A stretch of DNA of 64,000 nucleotides from JAYPHU01 sp038127535 (GTDB lineage Bacteria > Pseudomonadota > Alphaproteobacteria > Rhodospirillales > UBA2165). The notes beneath the pieces are model-generated. The model ran no database searches and was not told the DNA's origin. It worked only from the letters and a program-made list of their open reading frames with translations. A program made the position numbers and the translations under genes. The DNA lies in contig JAYPHU010000017.1 of NCBI GenBank assembly GCA_038127535.1, forward strand, positions 1 through 64,000. Direction: 5' to 3'. This document shows positions 52,100 through 61,108 of the stretch, piece after piece (the stretch's first letter is position 1; every line of letters starts with the position of its first letter).

Positions 52100-53281
52100 C
52101 TAGTTTGCGGGCTTGGGCTGCCCCGCGCCGTCCGGCAGGTTTCCCCAGCGCGCGATAAACTGCCGGCCAGTGGCGGGCGCATCCAGGAATTTCGCCTTGT
52201 ACTTAATTGATTTGCCGGGCTCGATCGTCGGCTGGGTCGGCGGCACCGACAATTCCTGCACGGGCAGTCCATTGCCGTCCAGGAGCGACGAAATCACGAT
52301 CGGGATGGGCTGGGTTTCCTCGGATGTGTTCTCGATGATGATGTCATGCTGGAACACGTCCTTGCCGTCCACAGTATCCCGGGACGGATTGGTGAGCTGC
52401 AAATCCAGACCATCGCCCGGCTGCGGCACGCGCATGCCGATCATGGTGAAGATACTGTTGGAGCCGCCCCAGAAGCCGACCACCGTTTCCCGCATGACGA
52501 CCGCGCCGCCAAACAAGCCGCCCAGCAGCAGGACGATCACCAGTGAGATGATAATGCCCTTGAAGCTGCGCTTTTGGTCCGCGCCGTCGACGCCCGCATA
52601 GCCCGGGATCGGATCGGGATCGGGAATATCCTCTGGATCAAAGTCGTCGTAATCCTCGTATTCATCGTTGTCTTCGGGCGTAAGCGATTCGATCGGATCG
52701 GGGTCTTCCAGATCATCCGAATCCATCTCGGTCAGATCTTCGGCTGAATCCGGCGTGAAGGAGGCGCTGCCCAAATCGTCTACATCATCGTCGCCCAACA
52801 TGGCCGCCAATTCGTCATCCGATGGCAGCTCACCATCATTTTCCGGCTCAACATCCGGTTCCGGCATGGGCAGATCATCGGCCTCGGGTTCCGGCTCCGG
52901 CAAGGGATCGGCTTCGGCCATCGGCTCGGGTGCGGGCGCGCCTGCTTCCGGTGCCGGCGGCATCGGCGGCTGGCCGGGATAGGGCGGCGGCGCGCCGTAA
53001 GGCGGCGCAGGCTGACCAGGATAGGGCGGCTGTCCGGGATAAGGCGGTGGCGCACCGTACTGCGGTGGCGCTGCATAATAGGGTGGCGCGGCATACTGCG
53101 GCGGCGGTGGTGCGTATTGGGGAACGGGATCGGGGTGGCGAAGTGGGCGGGCGGCTACAGGCACCTGGTGCCAGCTATGGTCACAATTGTGACACTTCAC
53201 CGTTCTACCACTGGTGCCGATAGACGCGCCGTCAACATTGTAAGACGTTGAGCAATTCGGACAGGAAATATACATCGGCAT
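52100..53281 (-). CDS. MJ0042-type zinc-ribbon / DUF3426 protein
   Basis: This 393-aa protein has an N-terminal zinc ribbon with C-P-N-C (about 7-10) and C-H-N-C (about 30-33). A long Pro/Tyr/Gln/Gly-rich repeat follows (about 50-110, units like YPGQPPYPGQP), then an acidic linker (about 120-225), one TM helix (about 240-265) and a periplasmic DUF3426 domain with LDLQLTNPSRDTVDGKDVF. It is divergent from ftsE across 214 bases, an arrangement conserved in alphaproteobacteria. The role is unknown. Confidence 0.88.
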   Translation of the reverse strand: MPMYISCPNCSTSYNVDGASIGTSGRTVKCHNCDHSWHQVPVAARPLRHPDPVPQYAPPPPQYAAPPYYAAPPQYGAPPPYPGQPPYPGQPAPPYGAPPPYPGQPPMPPAPEAGAPAPEPMAEADPLPEPEPEADDLPMPEPDVEPENDGELPSDDELAAMLGDDDVDDLGSASFTPDSAEDLTEMDSDDLEDPDPIESLTPEDNDEYEDYDDFDPEDIPDPDPIPGYAGVDGADQKRSFKGIIISLVIVLLLGGLFGGAVVMRETVVGFWGGSNSIFTMIGMRVPQPGDGLDLQLTNPSRDTVDGKDVFQHDIIIENTSEETQPIPIVISSLLDGNGLPVQELSVPPTQPTIEPGKSIKYKAKFLDAPATGRQFIARWGNLPDGAGQPKPAN

Positions 53282-53495
53282 CCAGTCTAGTTATGGTTTT
53301 GAACTTTATAGGTAATTCACCGAATCAACGCAAGCTAGCCCCTTTATCAGTGTCATCTTCTTGCCAGGAAGTTAATATGGGCAACCGTTACGCGGGGCTA
53401 TACGGGATATCCGCGCCATTCCTGCTCACTGCCGGCAACGCGGACATGATCGAATCGAACCAATCGGGCCCCGGCCGGAGATCGTTTTAAAAAGC

Positions 53496-54278
53496 ATGAG
53501 CAACGTCGTCCAATTCGAGAATGTCGGTCTCCGCTACGGGCTGGGACCCGAGGTTTTGCAGGACATTTCCTTTACCCTGGAGACCGGGTCGTTCCATTTT
53601 CTGATGGGCCCGTCCGGCGCCGGTAAATCTTCGCTGTTGCAGCTCATGTACCTGGCGCGCCGGCCGACACGAGGGCTGATCTCCCTGTTCGGCCGGGATG
53701 TCTCCACCATGCCCCGAAACGATATGTCGGCGCTGCGCCGACGGGTCGGTGTGGTGTTTCAGGAGTTCCGGCTGCTCGACCATCTCTCCGCCTTTGACAA
53801 TGTCGCCCTGCCGCTCCGGGTGGCGGGCATGCGGGAAACCGGGATTCGCAAGCATGTCGAGGAATTACTCGCCTGGGTCGGCCTGCAGGACCATATGAGT
53901 TCACGCCCGCCGACCCTTTCTGGGGGACAACAGCAGCGGGTCGCCATCGCCCGGGCGGTGATCGCGCGACCGAAAATTCTGCTGGCGGACGAGCCGACCG
54001 GCAACGTGGACGACAAGATCGCGGCACGGCTGATGCACTTGTTCGAGGAGTTGAACCGGCTCGGCACCACGGTTATCATCGCCACCCATAACGAAGCCAT
54101 TGTGCGTGCGACGACCTATGACGTGTTGCGCCTGGAACGGGGCCAATTGCAAGTGTTGCACCGGAACCCGCCGGCTTCCGGCCGGAAAGCCGCCGATCAA
54201 GACCGGCCGCCGCTGCCTGGAGAGTCGGAGAACGGCGGCCACGCGTCGCCGGAAAACGCCAATCGGACGGTCGCCTGA
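53496..54278 (+). CDS. ftsE: Cell division ATP-binding protein FtsE
   Basis: This 260-aa ABC ATPase has Walker A GPSGAGKSS near 38, the Q-loop FQEFRLLDHLSAFDNV, signature LSGGQQQRVAIARAV near 145, Walker B ILLADEPTGNVD, and the switch His in IATHNE. It couples cytoplasmic signals through FtsX to periplasmic amidase activators such as the EnvC-like protein at 22.3 kb. The last 40 residues are an extra polar tail. Confidence 0.94.
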   Translation: MSNVVQFENVGLRYGLGPEVLQDISFTLETGSFHFLMGPSGAGKSSLLQLMYLARRPTRGLISLFGRDVSTMPRNDMSALRRRVGVVFQEFRLLDHLSAFDNVALPLRVAGMRETGIRKHVEELLAWVGLQDHMSSRPPTLSGGQQQRVAIARAVIARPKILLADEPTGNVDDKIAARLMHLFEELNRLGTTVIIATHNEAIVRATTYDVLRLERGQLQVLHRNPPASGRKAADQDRPPLPGESENGGHASPENANRTVA

Positions 54279-54279
54279 C

Positions 54280-55158
54280 ATGTTGCGACGCTCCGGCATA
54301 TCCTTCGAAAAAGACGAATCCAGCCGCTTCCTGCCCTGGATCATCACCTTCATGGTGTTCCTGGCCAGCCTGGCCGTGGCGGGCATCTTCCTGCTGAACG
54401 ATATAACCAACCATTTCGGAGCGGGCGTTCAGGATACGATGACCGTCCAGATACCCGTCACCGAGAAACCGGAGACGGATGATCTAATGGTGAAGGAAAG
54501 TCTGCGCCTGCTCCGGGACATTGACGGCGTGATCGCCGCGAATCCGGTCAAGCCCAGCGAAATTTCTAACCTCATGCGCCCTTGGCTGGGGCTCGCCGCC
54601 CAAAATCAGGAATTGCCGCTGCCGCGCGTGATCGACGTAAATGTGGACCGGTCGTCGGCCATCACCGATCGGCAAATCTTCGACACTTTGGCGCCGGTCA
54701 TTCCGGAGGTTGTAGTCGATGATCACGGTGCCTGGTTGCAGAGCCTGGTCCGGGCGTTGAATTCGACCGAATTAATTGCCGCCGGGATCATGCTGTTCAT
54801 CGGTCTGGCCACCATGGGCACGGTGGTGTTTACCACGCGAACGGGTATGGGCCTGCAGCAGGAAACCATCTCGGTCCTGCATTTTGTCGGCGCCAAGGAT
54901 TCCTACATCGCCCGGCAGTTTGCGCTCAGGGCCCTCTGGCTGGGGATCAAAGGCGGGTTCTTCGGCGTGATTTTGACGCTACCGGTGCTGTTCCTCCTGC
55001 GCCTGGCCCTGGGCCGGTTAGGCAGCGGCCTGTTGCCTGAACTGTCCCTCCCTTTGAGCGGCTGGATCAGCCTCGGCGCCCTGATTCCTGCGGTGGCCAT
55101 CATCGCCATGGTGACCGCCCGGTTTACCGTCAGCCGGGCGCTGGCCAAGATGCTGTAG
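54280..55158 (+). CDS. ftsX: Cell division protein FtsX
   Basis: This 292-aa permease-like protein has four TM helices (about 20-42, 160-182, 210-235, 260-285) and a periplasmic loop between TM1 and TM2 (about 45-155). This matches FtsX/MacB topology. It starts one base after the ftsE stop. It binds and activates EnvC-type amidase regulators. Confidence 0.92.
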   Translation: MLRRSGISFEKDESSRFLPWIITFMVFLASLAVAGIFLLNDITNHFGAGVQDTMTVQIPVTEKPETDDLMVKESLRLLRDIDGVIAANPVKPSEISNLMRPWLGLAAQNQELPLPRVIDVNVDRSSAITDRQIFDTLAPVIPEVVVDDHGAWLQSLVRALNSTELIAAGIMLFIGLATMGTVVFTTRTGMGLQQETISVLHFVGAKDSYIARQFALRALWLGIKGGFFGVILTLPVLFLLRLALGRLGSGLLPELSLPLSGWISLGALIPAVAIIAMVTARFTVSRALAKML

Positions 55159-55160
55159 GC

Positions 55161-55799
55161 ATGGCCGCCTCGTCTCAACAGCGCCTGAATTGGGGCGCCC
55201 GGACGTCCCGCATGGTGCTTTTGGCGATCCTGATCCTGGTCATTCTCGTCCTGGGCCTGATCGCCTTCGTTGACAAGATTCCGACCCGGTTAGCTGACAA
55301 AGAAACCCAGACCGACGCCATCGTCGTACTGACGGGCGGCAGTGAGCGGCTGGATGAGGGGCTACTCCTGCTGACCCAAAAGAGAGCCAAGAAGCTCTTT
55401 GTGTCAGGTGTCTATCGTGGCGTCGATGTCCAGCGGCTGTTGGAATTATCAAAGCAGAACCGGGAGGAATTGCGCTGCTGCGTTGCTCTTGGCTATGACG
55501 CGATCAGCACCGAGGGCAACGCCATCGAAACGAGAGCCTGGCTGGAAAGCGAGGGATATTCCTCGGTCCGGCTGGTGACCGCAAACTACCATCTGCCCCG
55601 CAGCATGATGGAGTTTCACCATGTCATGCCGGGCATCCGGATCATTCCCCATGCCGTCTTTCCTGAACAATTCAAACGGGACAACTGGTGGCTCTGGCCG
55701 GGCACATTGAATTTGATCCTGAGCGAATATATGAAGTTCATCATGTCCGCCCTACGTCAAACCTATCAATCCCTCACCGTTGCGGCGACCGGCGCATGA
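55161..55799 (+). CDS. YdcF family protein (DUF218)
   Basis: This 212-aa protein has a TM helix (about 18-40) and a DUF218 domain: DAIVVLTGGSERLDEGLLLL, KKLFVSGVYRGVD, STEGNAIETRAWLESEGY, VTANYHLPRSMMEF. YdcF/SanA-type proteins are tied to envelope integrity. It lies two bases after ftsX, and its stop overlaps plsC. Confidence 0.9.
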   Translation: MAASSQQRLNWGARTSRMVLLAILILVILVLGLIAFVDKIPTRLADKETQTDAIVVLTGGSERLDEGLLLLTQKRAKKLFVSGVYRGVDVQRLLELSKQNREELRCCVALGYDAISTEGNAIETRAWLESEGYSSVRLVTANYHLPRSMMEFHHVMPGIRIIPHAVFPEQFKRDNWWLWPGTLNLILSEYMKFIMSALRQTYQSLTVAATGA

Positions 55800-56524
55800 G
55801 GCCAATCCGTTCCGCCGTCTTCAATGTCTTTTTCATCTGCTGGACCGCCTGCCTGCTGTTGACGCTATGGCTTCTTATGCCGTTTTCCCGGGATACGTTC
55901 CGCTCCGGTATTGTGCTCTGGCCAAGGCTAATTTTTCCGATGATGCGGATCTTGCTCGGACTTCGTTACAAGCTGGAGGGAGAGGAGAATATCCCCGATC
56001 GGCCGGTGATCTACGCGGTCAAACACCAATCCGCCTGGGAGACCATGTACTTTCTCTATGCCAATAAGAATAACGCCTACATCATGAAAGACGAGCTCCG
56101 GAAAATCCCGTTTTGGGGCTGGTACATGGACAAAAGCCAGCATGTGGTCGTTGACCGCAAAGGCGCGGCCAACACCATGCGCAAAATGATCGCCATGACT
56201 TCGGATATTTTGGCGGACGGCCGTTCCGTGGTCATCTTTCCCGAAGGCACCCGGACACCCGTGGGAGAGACTGGGCGCTATCATCCCGGGGTATTTGCCC
56301 TCTACGACCAGACCAAGGCGCCCGTCGTGCCGGTGGCCATCAATTCAGGAGTTTTCTGGGGCCGGCGCATGTTCGTAAAGAAACCCGGTAAGATCACCCT
56401 AAAGTTCTTGCCGCCGATGCCTGTGGGACTCGATCGCCGCGCCTTCATGGCCGAACTTCAAGACCGGATTGAGACCGCCACGCGCGCCCTTGAGTCGGCC
56501 GCGTTGTATACCGGGGAAAACTAG
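55796..56524 (+). CDS. plsC: 1-acyl-sn-glycerol-3-phosphate acyltransferase
   Basis: This 242-aa inner-membrane acyltransferase makes phosphatidic acid. The catalytic block KHQSAWET has His and a Glu (H-x4-E variant of H-x4-D) near 77. FPEGTRTPVGETGRYHPG near 145 is the substrate-binding EGTR motif, and VPVAINSG follows. There is one or two N-terminal TM helices. It overlaps ydcF by ATGA and ends the ftsE-ftsX-ydcF-plsC operon. Confidence 0.92.
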   Translation: MRPIRSAVFNVFFICWTACLLLTLWLLMPFSRDTFRSGIVLWPRLIFPMMRILLGLRYKLEGEENIPDRPVIYAVKHQSAWETMYFLYANKNNAYIMKDELRKIPFWGWYMDKSQHVVVDRKGAANTMRKMIAMTSDILADGRSVVIFPEGTRTPVGETGRYHPGVFALYDQTKAPVVPVAINSGVFWGRRMFVKKPGKITLKFLPPMPVGLDRRAFMAELQDRIETATRALESAALYTGEN

Positions 56525-56611
56525 AAAAAATACTAAAATTCAATCAGTTATATCCCGATTAATAATGATAAATATGTGGCGGACCGGTAGAAACAAAACA
56601 AGAACTTTTTG

Positions 56612-56640
56612 TTGACCGGACTTTCGTCCGAGCCTACTAT
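56612..56640 (+). promoter_or_regulatory. Probable nrdJ promoter
   Basis: TTGACC (56612-56617), a 17-base spacer, TACTAT (56635-56640). A CGGAC-TTTC-GTCCG hairpin lies within the spacer (56616-56629) and may serve as an operator. The transcript would carry a ~95-nt leader before the ATG at 56740. Confidence 0.55.
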
Positions 56641-56739
56641 GCTGAAATAAAGATTATACCGGAGAGGTGAACCGGCGAAGGCCGCGATATCACCGCTAAA
56701 AGCGCCGGATTTTAACCAGGAACCAGGAAGAACGCCAAA

Positions 56740-59082
56740 ATGGCCTCGATTGCCGCCATTTCCCAGCAAATCTGGGACATGAAGTACCGCTATAAGTCAC
56801 TGGACGGAAAGCCAGTGGATAAAACCATCCCCGACACGTTCCGCCGGGTGGCGAATGCGCTGGCCGTTCCTGAACAGAATGCGGAGCTCTGGGCCGAGCG
56901 GTTTTTCAACGCGATGAACGATTTCAAGTTTCTGCCGGCGGGACGGATTGTCTCCGGCGCCGGAACCGACCGGGACGTAACCCTGTTCAACTGCTTCGTC
57001 ATGGGCGATATCCCGGACGATATGGCCGGCATTTTCGATGCACTCCGCGAAGCGGCGCTGACCATGCAGCAGGGCGGCGGCATCGGATATGACTTCTCGA
57101 CCCTTCGTCCCAAAGGTGCGCCGGTGAAGGGCGTCGGCGCTGATGCGTCGGGGCCATTGTCATTCATGGATGTCTGGGACGCCATGTGCCGCACCATCAT
57201 GAGCGCCGGGTCCCGCCGGGGCGCCATGATGGCCGTTATGCGCTGCAATCATCCGGATATTGAAGCCTTCATCGACGCGAAAAGCGATCCGGGCCGGTTG
57301 CGGATGTTCAATCTGTCGGTTCTGGCGACCGACGCGTTCATGCAGGCCGTGAAAGAAGACTCCGTCTGGCAACTGAAATTCGACGGCACCGTATATAAAA
57401 GCCTGCCTGCCCGCGAATTGTGGGACAAGATCATGCGGGCCACCTACGCCTATGCGGAGCCGGGCGTCATCTTCATTGACCGGATCAACCGGCTGAACCC
57501 GCTGAATTATTGCGAGACCATTCACGGCACCAACCCCTGCGGGGAACAGCCCCTGCCGCCGTATGGCGCGTGCCTTTTAGGCTCGGTCAATCTGGCCCGG
57601 CTGGTTGAAGACCCCTTCTCCGACAACGCCAGAATGGACATGACCGCTTTGACAGAGATCGTGGGAACCGCCGTCCGGATGATGGACAATACCATTGATG
57701 TCTCCCACTTTCCGCTTGAGGCCCAGTTACAGGAAGCCAAGGCCAAGCGGCGGATCGGTTTGGGCGTCACCGGGCTAGCGGACGCGTTGATCATGTGCGG
57801 GGAGCGTTACGGATCGGCCGGCGCCGTGCAACTGACCGAAGACTGGATGAAGGCTATCCAGCGATCCGCCTATCTGACCTCTGTCGAGATCGCCAAGGAA
57901 AAAGGCGCATTCCCGCTGTTCGATAAGGACGCCTACTTGGCGGGCGATGGCGTCGCGGGCTTGGACGAAGACGTCAAACAGGCCATTGCCGCCCACGGCA
58001 TCCGTAACGCGCTGCTGACCTCGATTGCGCCGACGGGCACCATCTCGCTCTTCGCCGACAATGTGTCGTCCGGGTTGGAGCCGGTGTTCAGCTTTCACTA
58101 CATCCGCCATGTTCTCATGCCGGACGGCAGCCGCCGGGACGAAGCGGTGTCGGATCATGCCTATCGGTTGTTCCGCCGCATGAAGGGAGAGAGCGCCCCC
58201 CTACCCGAGGCCTTTATAGATGCGCAGGCGCTGAGCCCCCGGGATCATCTCGTGATGCAGGCGGCCATGCAGAAGTATATCGACAGCTCGATCTCCAAGA
58301 CCATCAATTGTCCGGAGGAAATCGGCTTCGAGGAATTCAAGAACGTCTACGTGCAGGCCTTTGATCTGGGCTGCAAAGGCTGCACGACCTATCGCCCGAA
58401 TGATGTCACCGGCGCGGTGCTGGAGGCCAAGCCGGCCAAGGACGACAATGACGCCCAGCAGGAATTGCCCCTGACCTCTCCGGCCACCACTGCGACCGCC
58501 AAACCCAAGGACAGCGGCGATGCCGGCAATCTGCATTATCTGACCCGGCCCCTCGACCGGCCGCAAGCGCTGGACGGCGCGACCTACAAGGTCCAGTGGC
58601 CGGAAAGCGATCACGCGCTCTACATTACCATCAACGATGTGGTGCAGGACGGCCGCCGCCGGCCGTTCGAGGTCTTCATCAATTCAAAGAATACGGAGCA
58701 CTATGCCTGGACCGTGGCGCTCACCCGGATGATCTCGGCTGTTTTCCGCCGCGGCGGCGATGTTTCCTTTGTCGTGGAAGAACTCAAAGCCGTTTTTGAC
58801 CCGCGCGGCGGTCAGTGGGTGAAGGGAAAATATGTGCCGTCCCTGCTAGCGGCGATTGGCCAGGTATTGGAAGATCACATGATCCACATCGGCTTCCTGC
58901 CCAATCCGGCGCAACTGTCGGGCCCTGAGGCGGAGGCGTTGCCCAAGGTGGTGAACCTGCAGGACGATCCAGCCACCCATGATGCCCGCCTGGGTCAATG
59001 CCCGAAATGCGGCCAGGCTAGCCTGATGCGTCAGGAAGGCTGCGACACCTGTATCAGCTGCACTTATTCCAAATGCGGATAA
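56740..59082 (+). CDS. nrdJ: Adenosylcobalamin-dependent ribonucleotide reductase (class II)
   Basis: This 780-aa enzyme makes deoxyribonucleotides with coenzyme B12, with or without oxygen. It shows LPAGRIVSGAGTD near 65, MQQGGGIGYDFSTLRPKG near 110, the active-site NPCGEQPLPPYGACLLGSVNLA near 265, and TSIAPTGTISLFADN. The zinc-ribbon-like end CPKCGQASL through CDTCISCTYSKCG carries the redox Cys pair. A cobalamin adenosyltransferase gene lies 1.3 kb downstream. Confidence 0.96.
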   Translation: MASIAAISQQIWDMKYRYKSLDGKPVDKTIPDTFRRVANALAVPEQNAELWAERFFNAMNDFKFLPAGRIVSGAGTDRDVTLFNCFVMGDIPDDMAGIFDALREAALTMQQGGGIGYDFSTLRPKGAPVKGVGADASGPLSFMDVWDAMCRTIMSAGSRRGAMMAVMRCNHPDIEAFIDAKSDPGRLRMFNLSVLATDAFMQAVKEDSVWQLKFDGTVYKSLPARELWDKIMRATYAYAEPGVIFIDRINRLNPLNYCETIHGTNPCGEQPLPPYGACLLGSVNLARLVEDPFSDNARMDMTALTEIVGTAVRMMDNTIDVSHFPLEAQLQEAKAKRRIGLGVTGLADALIMCGERYGSAGAVQLTEDWMKAIQRSAYLTSVEIAKEKGAFPLFDKDAYLAGDGVAGLDEDVKQAIAAHGIRNALLTSIAPTGTISLFADNVSSGLEPVFSFHYIRHVLMPDGSRRDEAVSDHAYRLFRRMKGESAPLPEAFIDAQALSPRDHLVMQAAMQKYIDSSISKTINCPEEIGFEEFKNVYVQAFDLGCKGCTTYRPNDVTGAVLEAKPAKDDNDAQQELPLTSPATTATAKPKDSGDAGNLHYLTRPLDRPQALDGATYKVQWPESDHALYITINDVVQDGRRRPFEVFINSKNTEHYAWTVALTRMISAVFRRGGDVSFVVEELKAVFDPRGGQWVKGKYVPSLLAAIGQVLEDHMIHIGFLPNPAQLSGPEAEALPKVVNLQDDPATHDARLGQCPKCGQASLMRQEGCDTCISCTYSKCG

Positions 59083-59087
59083 AAAAA

Positions 59088-59112
59088 GGCGCCGGATTAC
59101 GGCGCCTTTTTC
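59088..59112. terminator. Bidirectional Rho-independent terminator after nrdJ
   Basis: GGCGCCG (59088-59094), loop GATTA, CGGCGCC (59100-59106) flanked by an A-run on the left and a T-run on the right. It ends both nrdJ and the convergent 92-aa gene. Confidence 0.9.
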
Positions 59113-59130
59113 AAATGATAACCGGACCAG

Positions 59131-59409
59131 CTATTTGACGAGATCGTCGATGACGGCCTTGGCCTTTTGGCTGCCGCCTTCATGGCCGGTGTTTTCCTCG
59201 GTTTCAACCCGCACCCATTCCTTGGCGGCGTCTTTGTCGATTTCGACTTTCTCGAGGACCTGCACCATAACCGCCTCAAGGGCGATGATGTGCGCGGCGA
59301 TGTCATCCAGCTGATCGAAATGAACGTCAACCGCCACGCCGATATCCTTCAGATGATTCCTTAAATCCTTTAAATTTCCGTCGATCTCTTTGATCTGATC
59401 AAAGAACAT
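59131..59409 (-). CDS. Small coiled-coil protein of unknown function
   Basis: This 92-aa acidic protein is predicted to be helical, with heptad-like spacing (IKEIDGNLKDLRNHLKDIG, DQLDDIAAHIIALEAVMVQVLEKVEID). AGGAGGAT lies before the ATG (59409). It is convergent with nrdJ and shares its terminator. No family is recognised. Confidence 0.65.
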   Translation of the reverse strand: MFFDQIKEIDGNLKDLRNHLKDIGVAVDVHFDQLDDIAAHIIALEAVMVQVLEKVEIDKDAAKEWVRVETEENTGHEGGSQKAKAVIDDLVK

Positions 59410-59747
59410 TTCAATCCTCCTGGATTCTCCGTGTCAGACTATAAACTACTCCGCCGGGACATTCGTGTCATTGGCGGATCGCGCGTTATTTCGGATGGAT
59501 GAAAAATTAACCGGCGGAAATTCCGCCCACCTGTTTTTCTTATCCGAACTCGAGGAGGCTAAAGAAAAAAGATTAACATTAGGCAAACTGATTGGATTAA
59601 AAACTGGAGATTGAACAGGCGCGGCCATTAACCCCGCGTAAACTTATTCCACCTAATGATATCAAGGGTTTGAGGTGTAGATTCGAGGGAAGTTGGGCGG
59701 ACTATCATAATGGGATTCTTTGGCAGCGTTAAAAATCAGCGCTTGCG
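59410..59747. other. 338-base spacer, with one weak 60-codon candidate
   Basis: On the minus strand 59628-59446 is an open frame starting MAAPVQSPVFNPISLPNVNL and ending NDTNVPAE. It is polar with many Ser/Asn, has a weak ribosome site and no clear family. It could be a real small gene upstream of the coiled-coil gene. I see no RNA, repeat or terminator in the rest. Confidence 0.35.
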
Positions 59748-60146
59748 GTGCCGGCCAAGCAGTCCGACCCCAAATGGGTCATCACGGCGAAAGGTGGTTT
59801 CCACCAGCTTATGCGGATGGATCCCGACGAGTTGAATTTGAGGTATGTGGGCGGCGTCTATGTCATTTGGCACGGCGGCACCAAACCGGGATGGCTGTTT
59901 GTCGGCGAATCGCCCAGCATCGGCCGCGCCATCGATCAGGCCCTCGATATGGAGGATATTACCGAATACGAATCCATGGGCCGGGTTTACATCACTTGGT
60001 CCACCATCCAACAGGACTTCCGCCGTGGCGTTCTTCTCTATCTCGCGCAGAGGATGAAACCATTGATTCCCAATCCGCGCACGCCGAAAGAGGGCAGCGT
60101 CGATCCGATACCGGTATTGGCGCCGGGGGCCAAAGCCGAGGCTTAA
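59748..60146 (+). CDS. Unknown protein with GIY-YIG-like pattern
   Basis: This 132-aa protein has a GTG start with no evident ribosome site. An ATG at 59710 reads MGFFGSVKNQ in another frame, so a frameshift may hide the true N-terminus. The core reads GGVYVIWHGGTKPGWLFVGES, then RAIDQALD and VYITWSTI. This recalls the GIY (here GVY) and YIG (here FVG) strands of GIY-YIG-fold proteins, with a following helix. The catalytic Arg and Glu of nucleases are not obvious. The tail is Pro/Ala-rich. Confidence 0.55.
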   Translation: MPAKQSDPKWVITAKGGFHQLMRMDPDELNLRYVGGVYVIWHGGTKPGWLFVGESPSIGRAIDQALDMEDITEYESMGRVYITWSTIQQDFRRGVLLYLAQRMKPLIPNPRTPKEGSVDPIPVLAPGAKAEA

Positions 60147-60193
60147 ATTCCGATCTTGGACTGGAGCCTGATCACGGTTAGGGTTGTCTTTCC

Positions 60194-60412
60194 ATGCGAG
60201 TTTTTCTCGACTACATTCCGGTAATGGTCATTTTCCTCTTGGGGGCGGTGGTCATTGTGTTGCTCACCGGCGTTATCGGTATGGCCGTCGGCGGGAAAGC
60301 GACTCCTCGGATCAGAAATCATCTCATGAAGGCGCGCGTGGGCTTGCAGGCGTTGATTCTGATTTTGGTCGCGATCCTGGTGGTTGCCACTTGGTTGGGA
60401 GACAAACAGTAA
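60194..60412 (+). CDS. Twin-transmembrane small protein (HIG1-like)
   Basis: This 72-aa protein has two TM helices (about 8-30 and 48-68) joined by a short basic loop (KATPRIRNHLMKARVGLQ). This is the HIG1-type layout. It commonly precedes the PduO-type adenosyltransferase in alphaproteobacteria, as here, where the stop is one base from the next ATG. HIG1 proteins elsewhere modulate respiratory oxidases. Confidence 0.8.
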   Translation: MRVFLDYIPVMVIFLLGAVVIVLLTGVIGMAVGGKATPRIRNHLMKARVGLQALILILVAILVVATWLGDKQ

Positions 60413-60413
60413 A

Positions 60414-60980
60414 ATGGTGCGGCTCGATAAAATTTACACCAGAGGCGGCGATGCTGGGGAGACCTCCCTGGCCGGCGGGGCGCGGGTCAAAAAAAATGAT
60501 CTAAGGGTGACGGCCTACGGCACGGTCGATGAAGCCAACGCCATCATCGGGCTGGCCCGGCTCCACACCGACGGCAACCCGGATAATTGCCTGGCGCGCA
60601 TCCAAAACGATCTGTTCGACTTAGGGGCCGATTTGGCGCGGCCGGCGACCGATGGAGCGCCGGATGAGGCCTTAAGGATATCGGCCGCCCAAGTCGCGAG
60701 ACTAGAAGCGGAGATCGATGCCGTTAATGACGGCCTGCAACCACTGACCTCCTTTGTGTTACCGGGCGGATCGCCGGCAGCGGCGCATCTGCATCATGCC
60801 CGCACGGTGGTCCGGCGGGCGGAGCGCTTGGTCTCCGAACTGGCGGCACGAGACGCCGTGAATTCGCAGGCTCTGGTCTATTTGAACCGCTTGTCGGACC
60901 ATTTATTTGTTCTGGCGCGGCAGATGAATGATGGCGGCGAAAAGGACGTTTTGTGGGAACCAGGCGCCAATCGGGGCTAA
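60414..60980 (+). CDS. Cob(I)yrinic acid a,c-diamide / cobalamin adenosyltransferase (PduO type)
   Basis: This 188-aa helical-bundle protein attaches the adenosyl group to cob(I)alamin. It shows RLDKIYTRGGDAGETSLAGG, the ATP-binding loop, YGTVDEANAIIGLAR, and FVLPGGSPAAAHLHHARTVVRRAERLV near 120-145 with the diagnostic Arg/His pattern, then LNRLSDHLFVLAR. It would supply adenosylcobalamin for NrdJ at 56.7 kb. Confidence 0.92.
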   Translation: MVRLDKIYTRGGDAGETSLAGGARVKKNDLRVTAYGTVDEANAIIGLARLHTDGNPDNCLARIQNDLFDLGADLARPATDGAPDEALRISAAQVARLEAEIDAVNDGLQPLTSFVLPGGSPAAAHLHHARTVVRRAERLVSELAARDAVNSQALVYLNRLSDHLFVLARQMNDGGEKDVLWEPGANRG

Positions 60981-61108
60981 GGTAAGAGCCATGTTGCAAT
61001 GCACATTCCCCATAACAGATTGTTTGACAACGTCCCGGCCAGTTTTTAATGTTGATTATTTGGCAATGCAAAATCCGCCCAAATTTAAAAAAGTGGACGA
61101 TTACTGAG

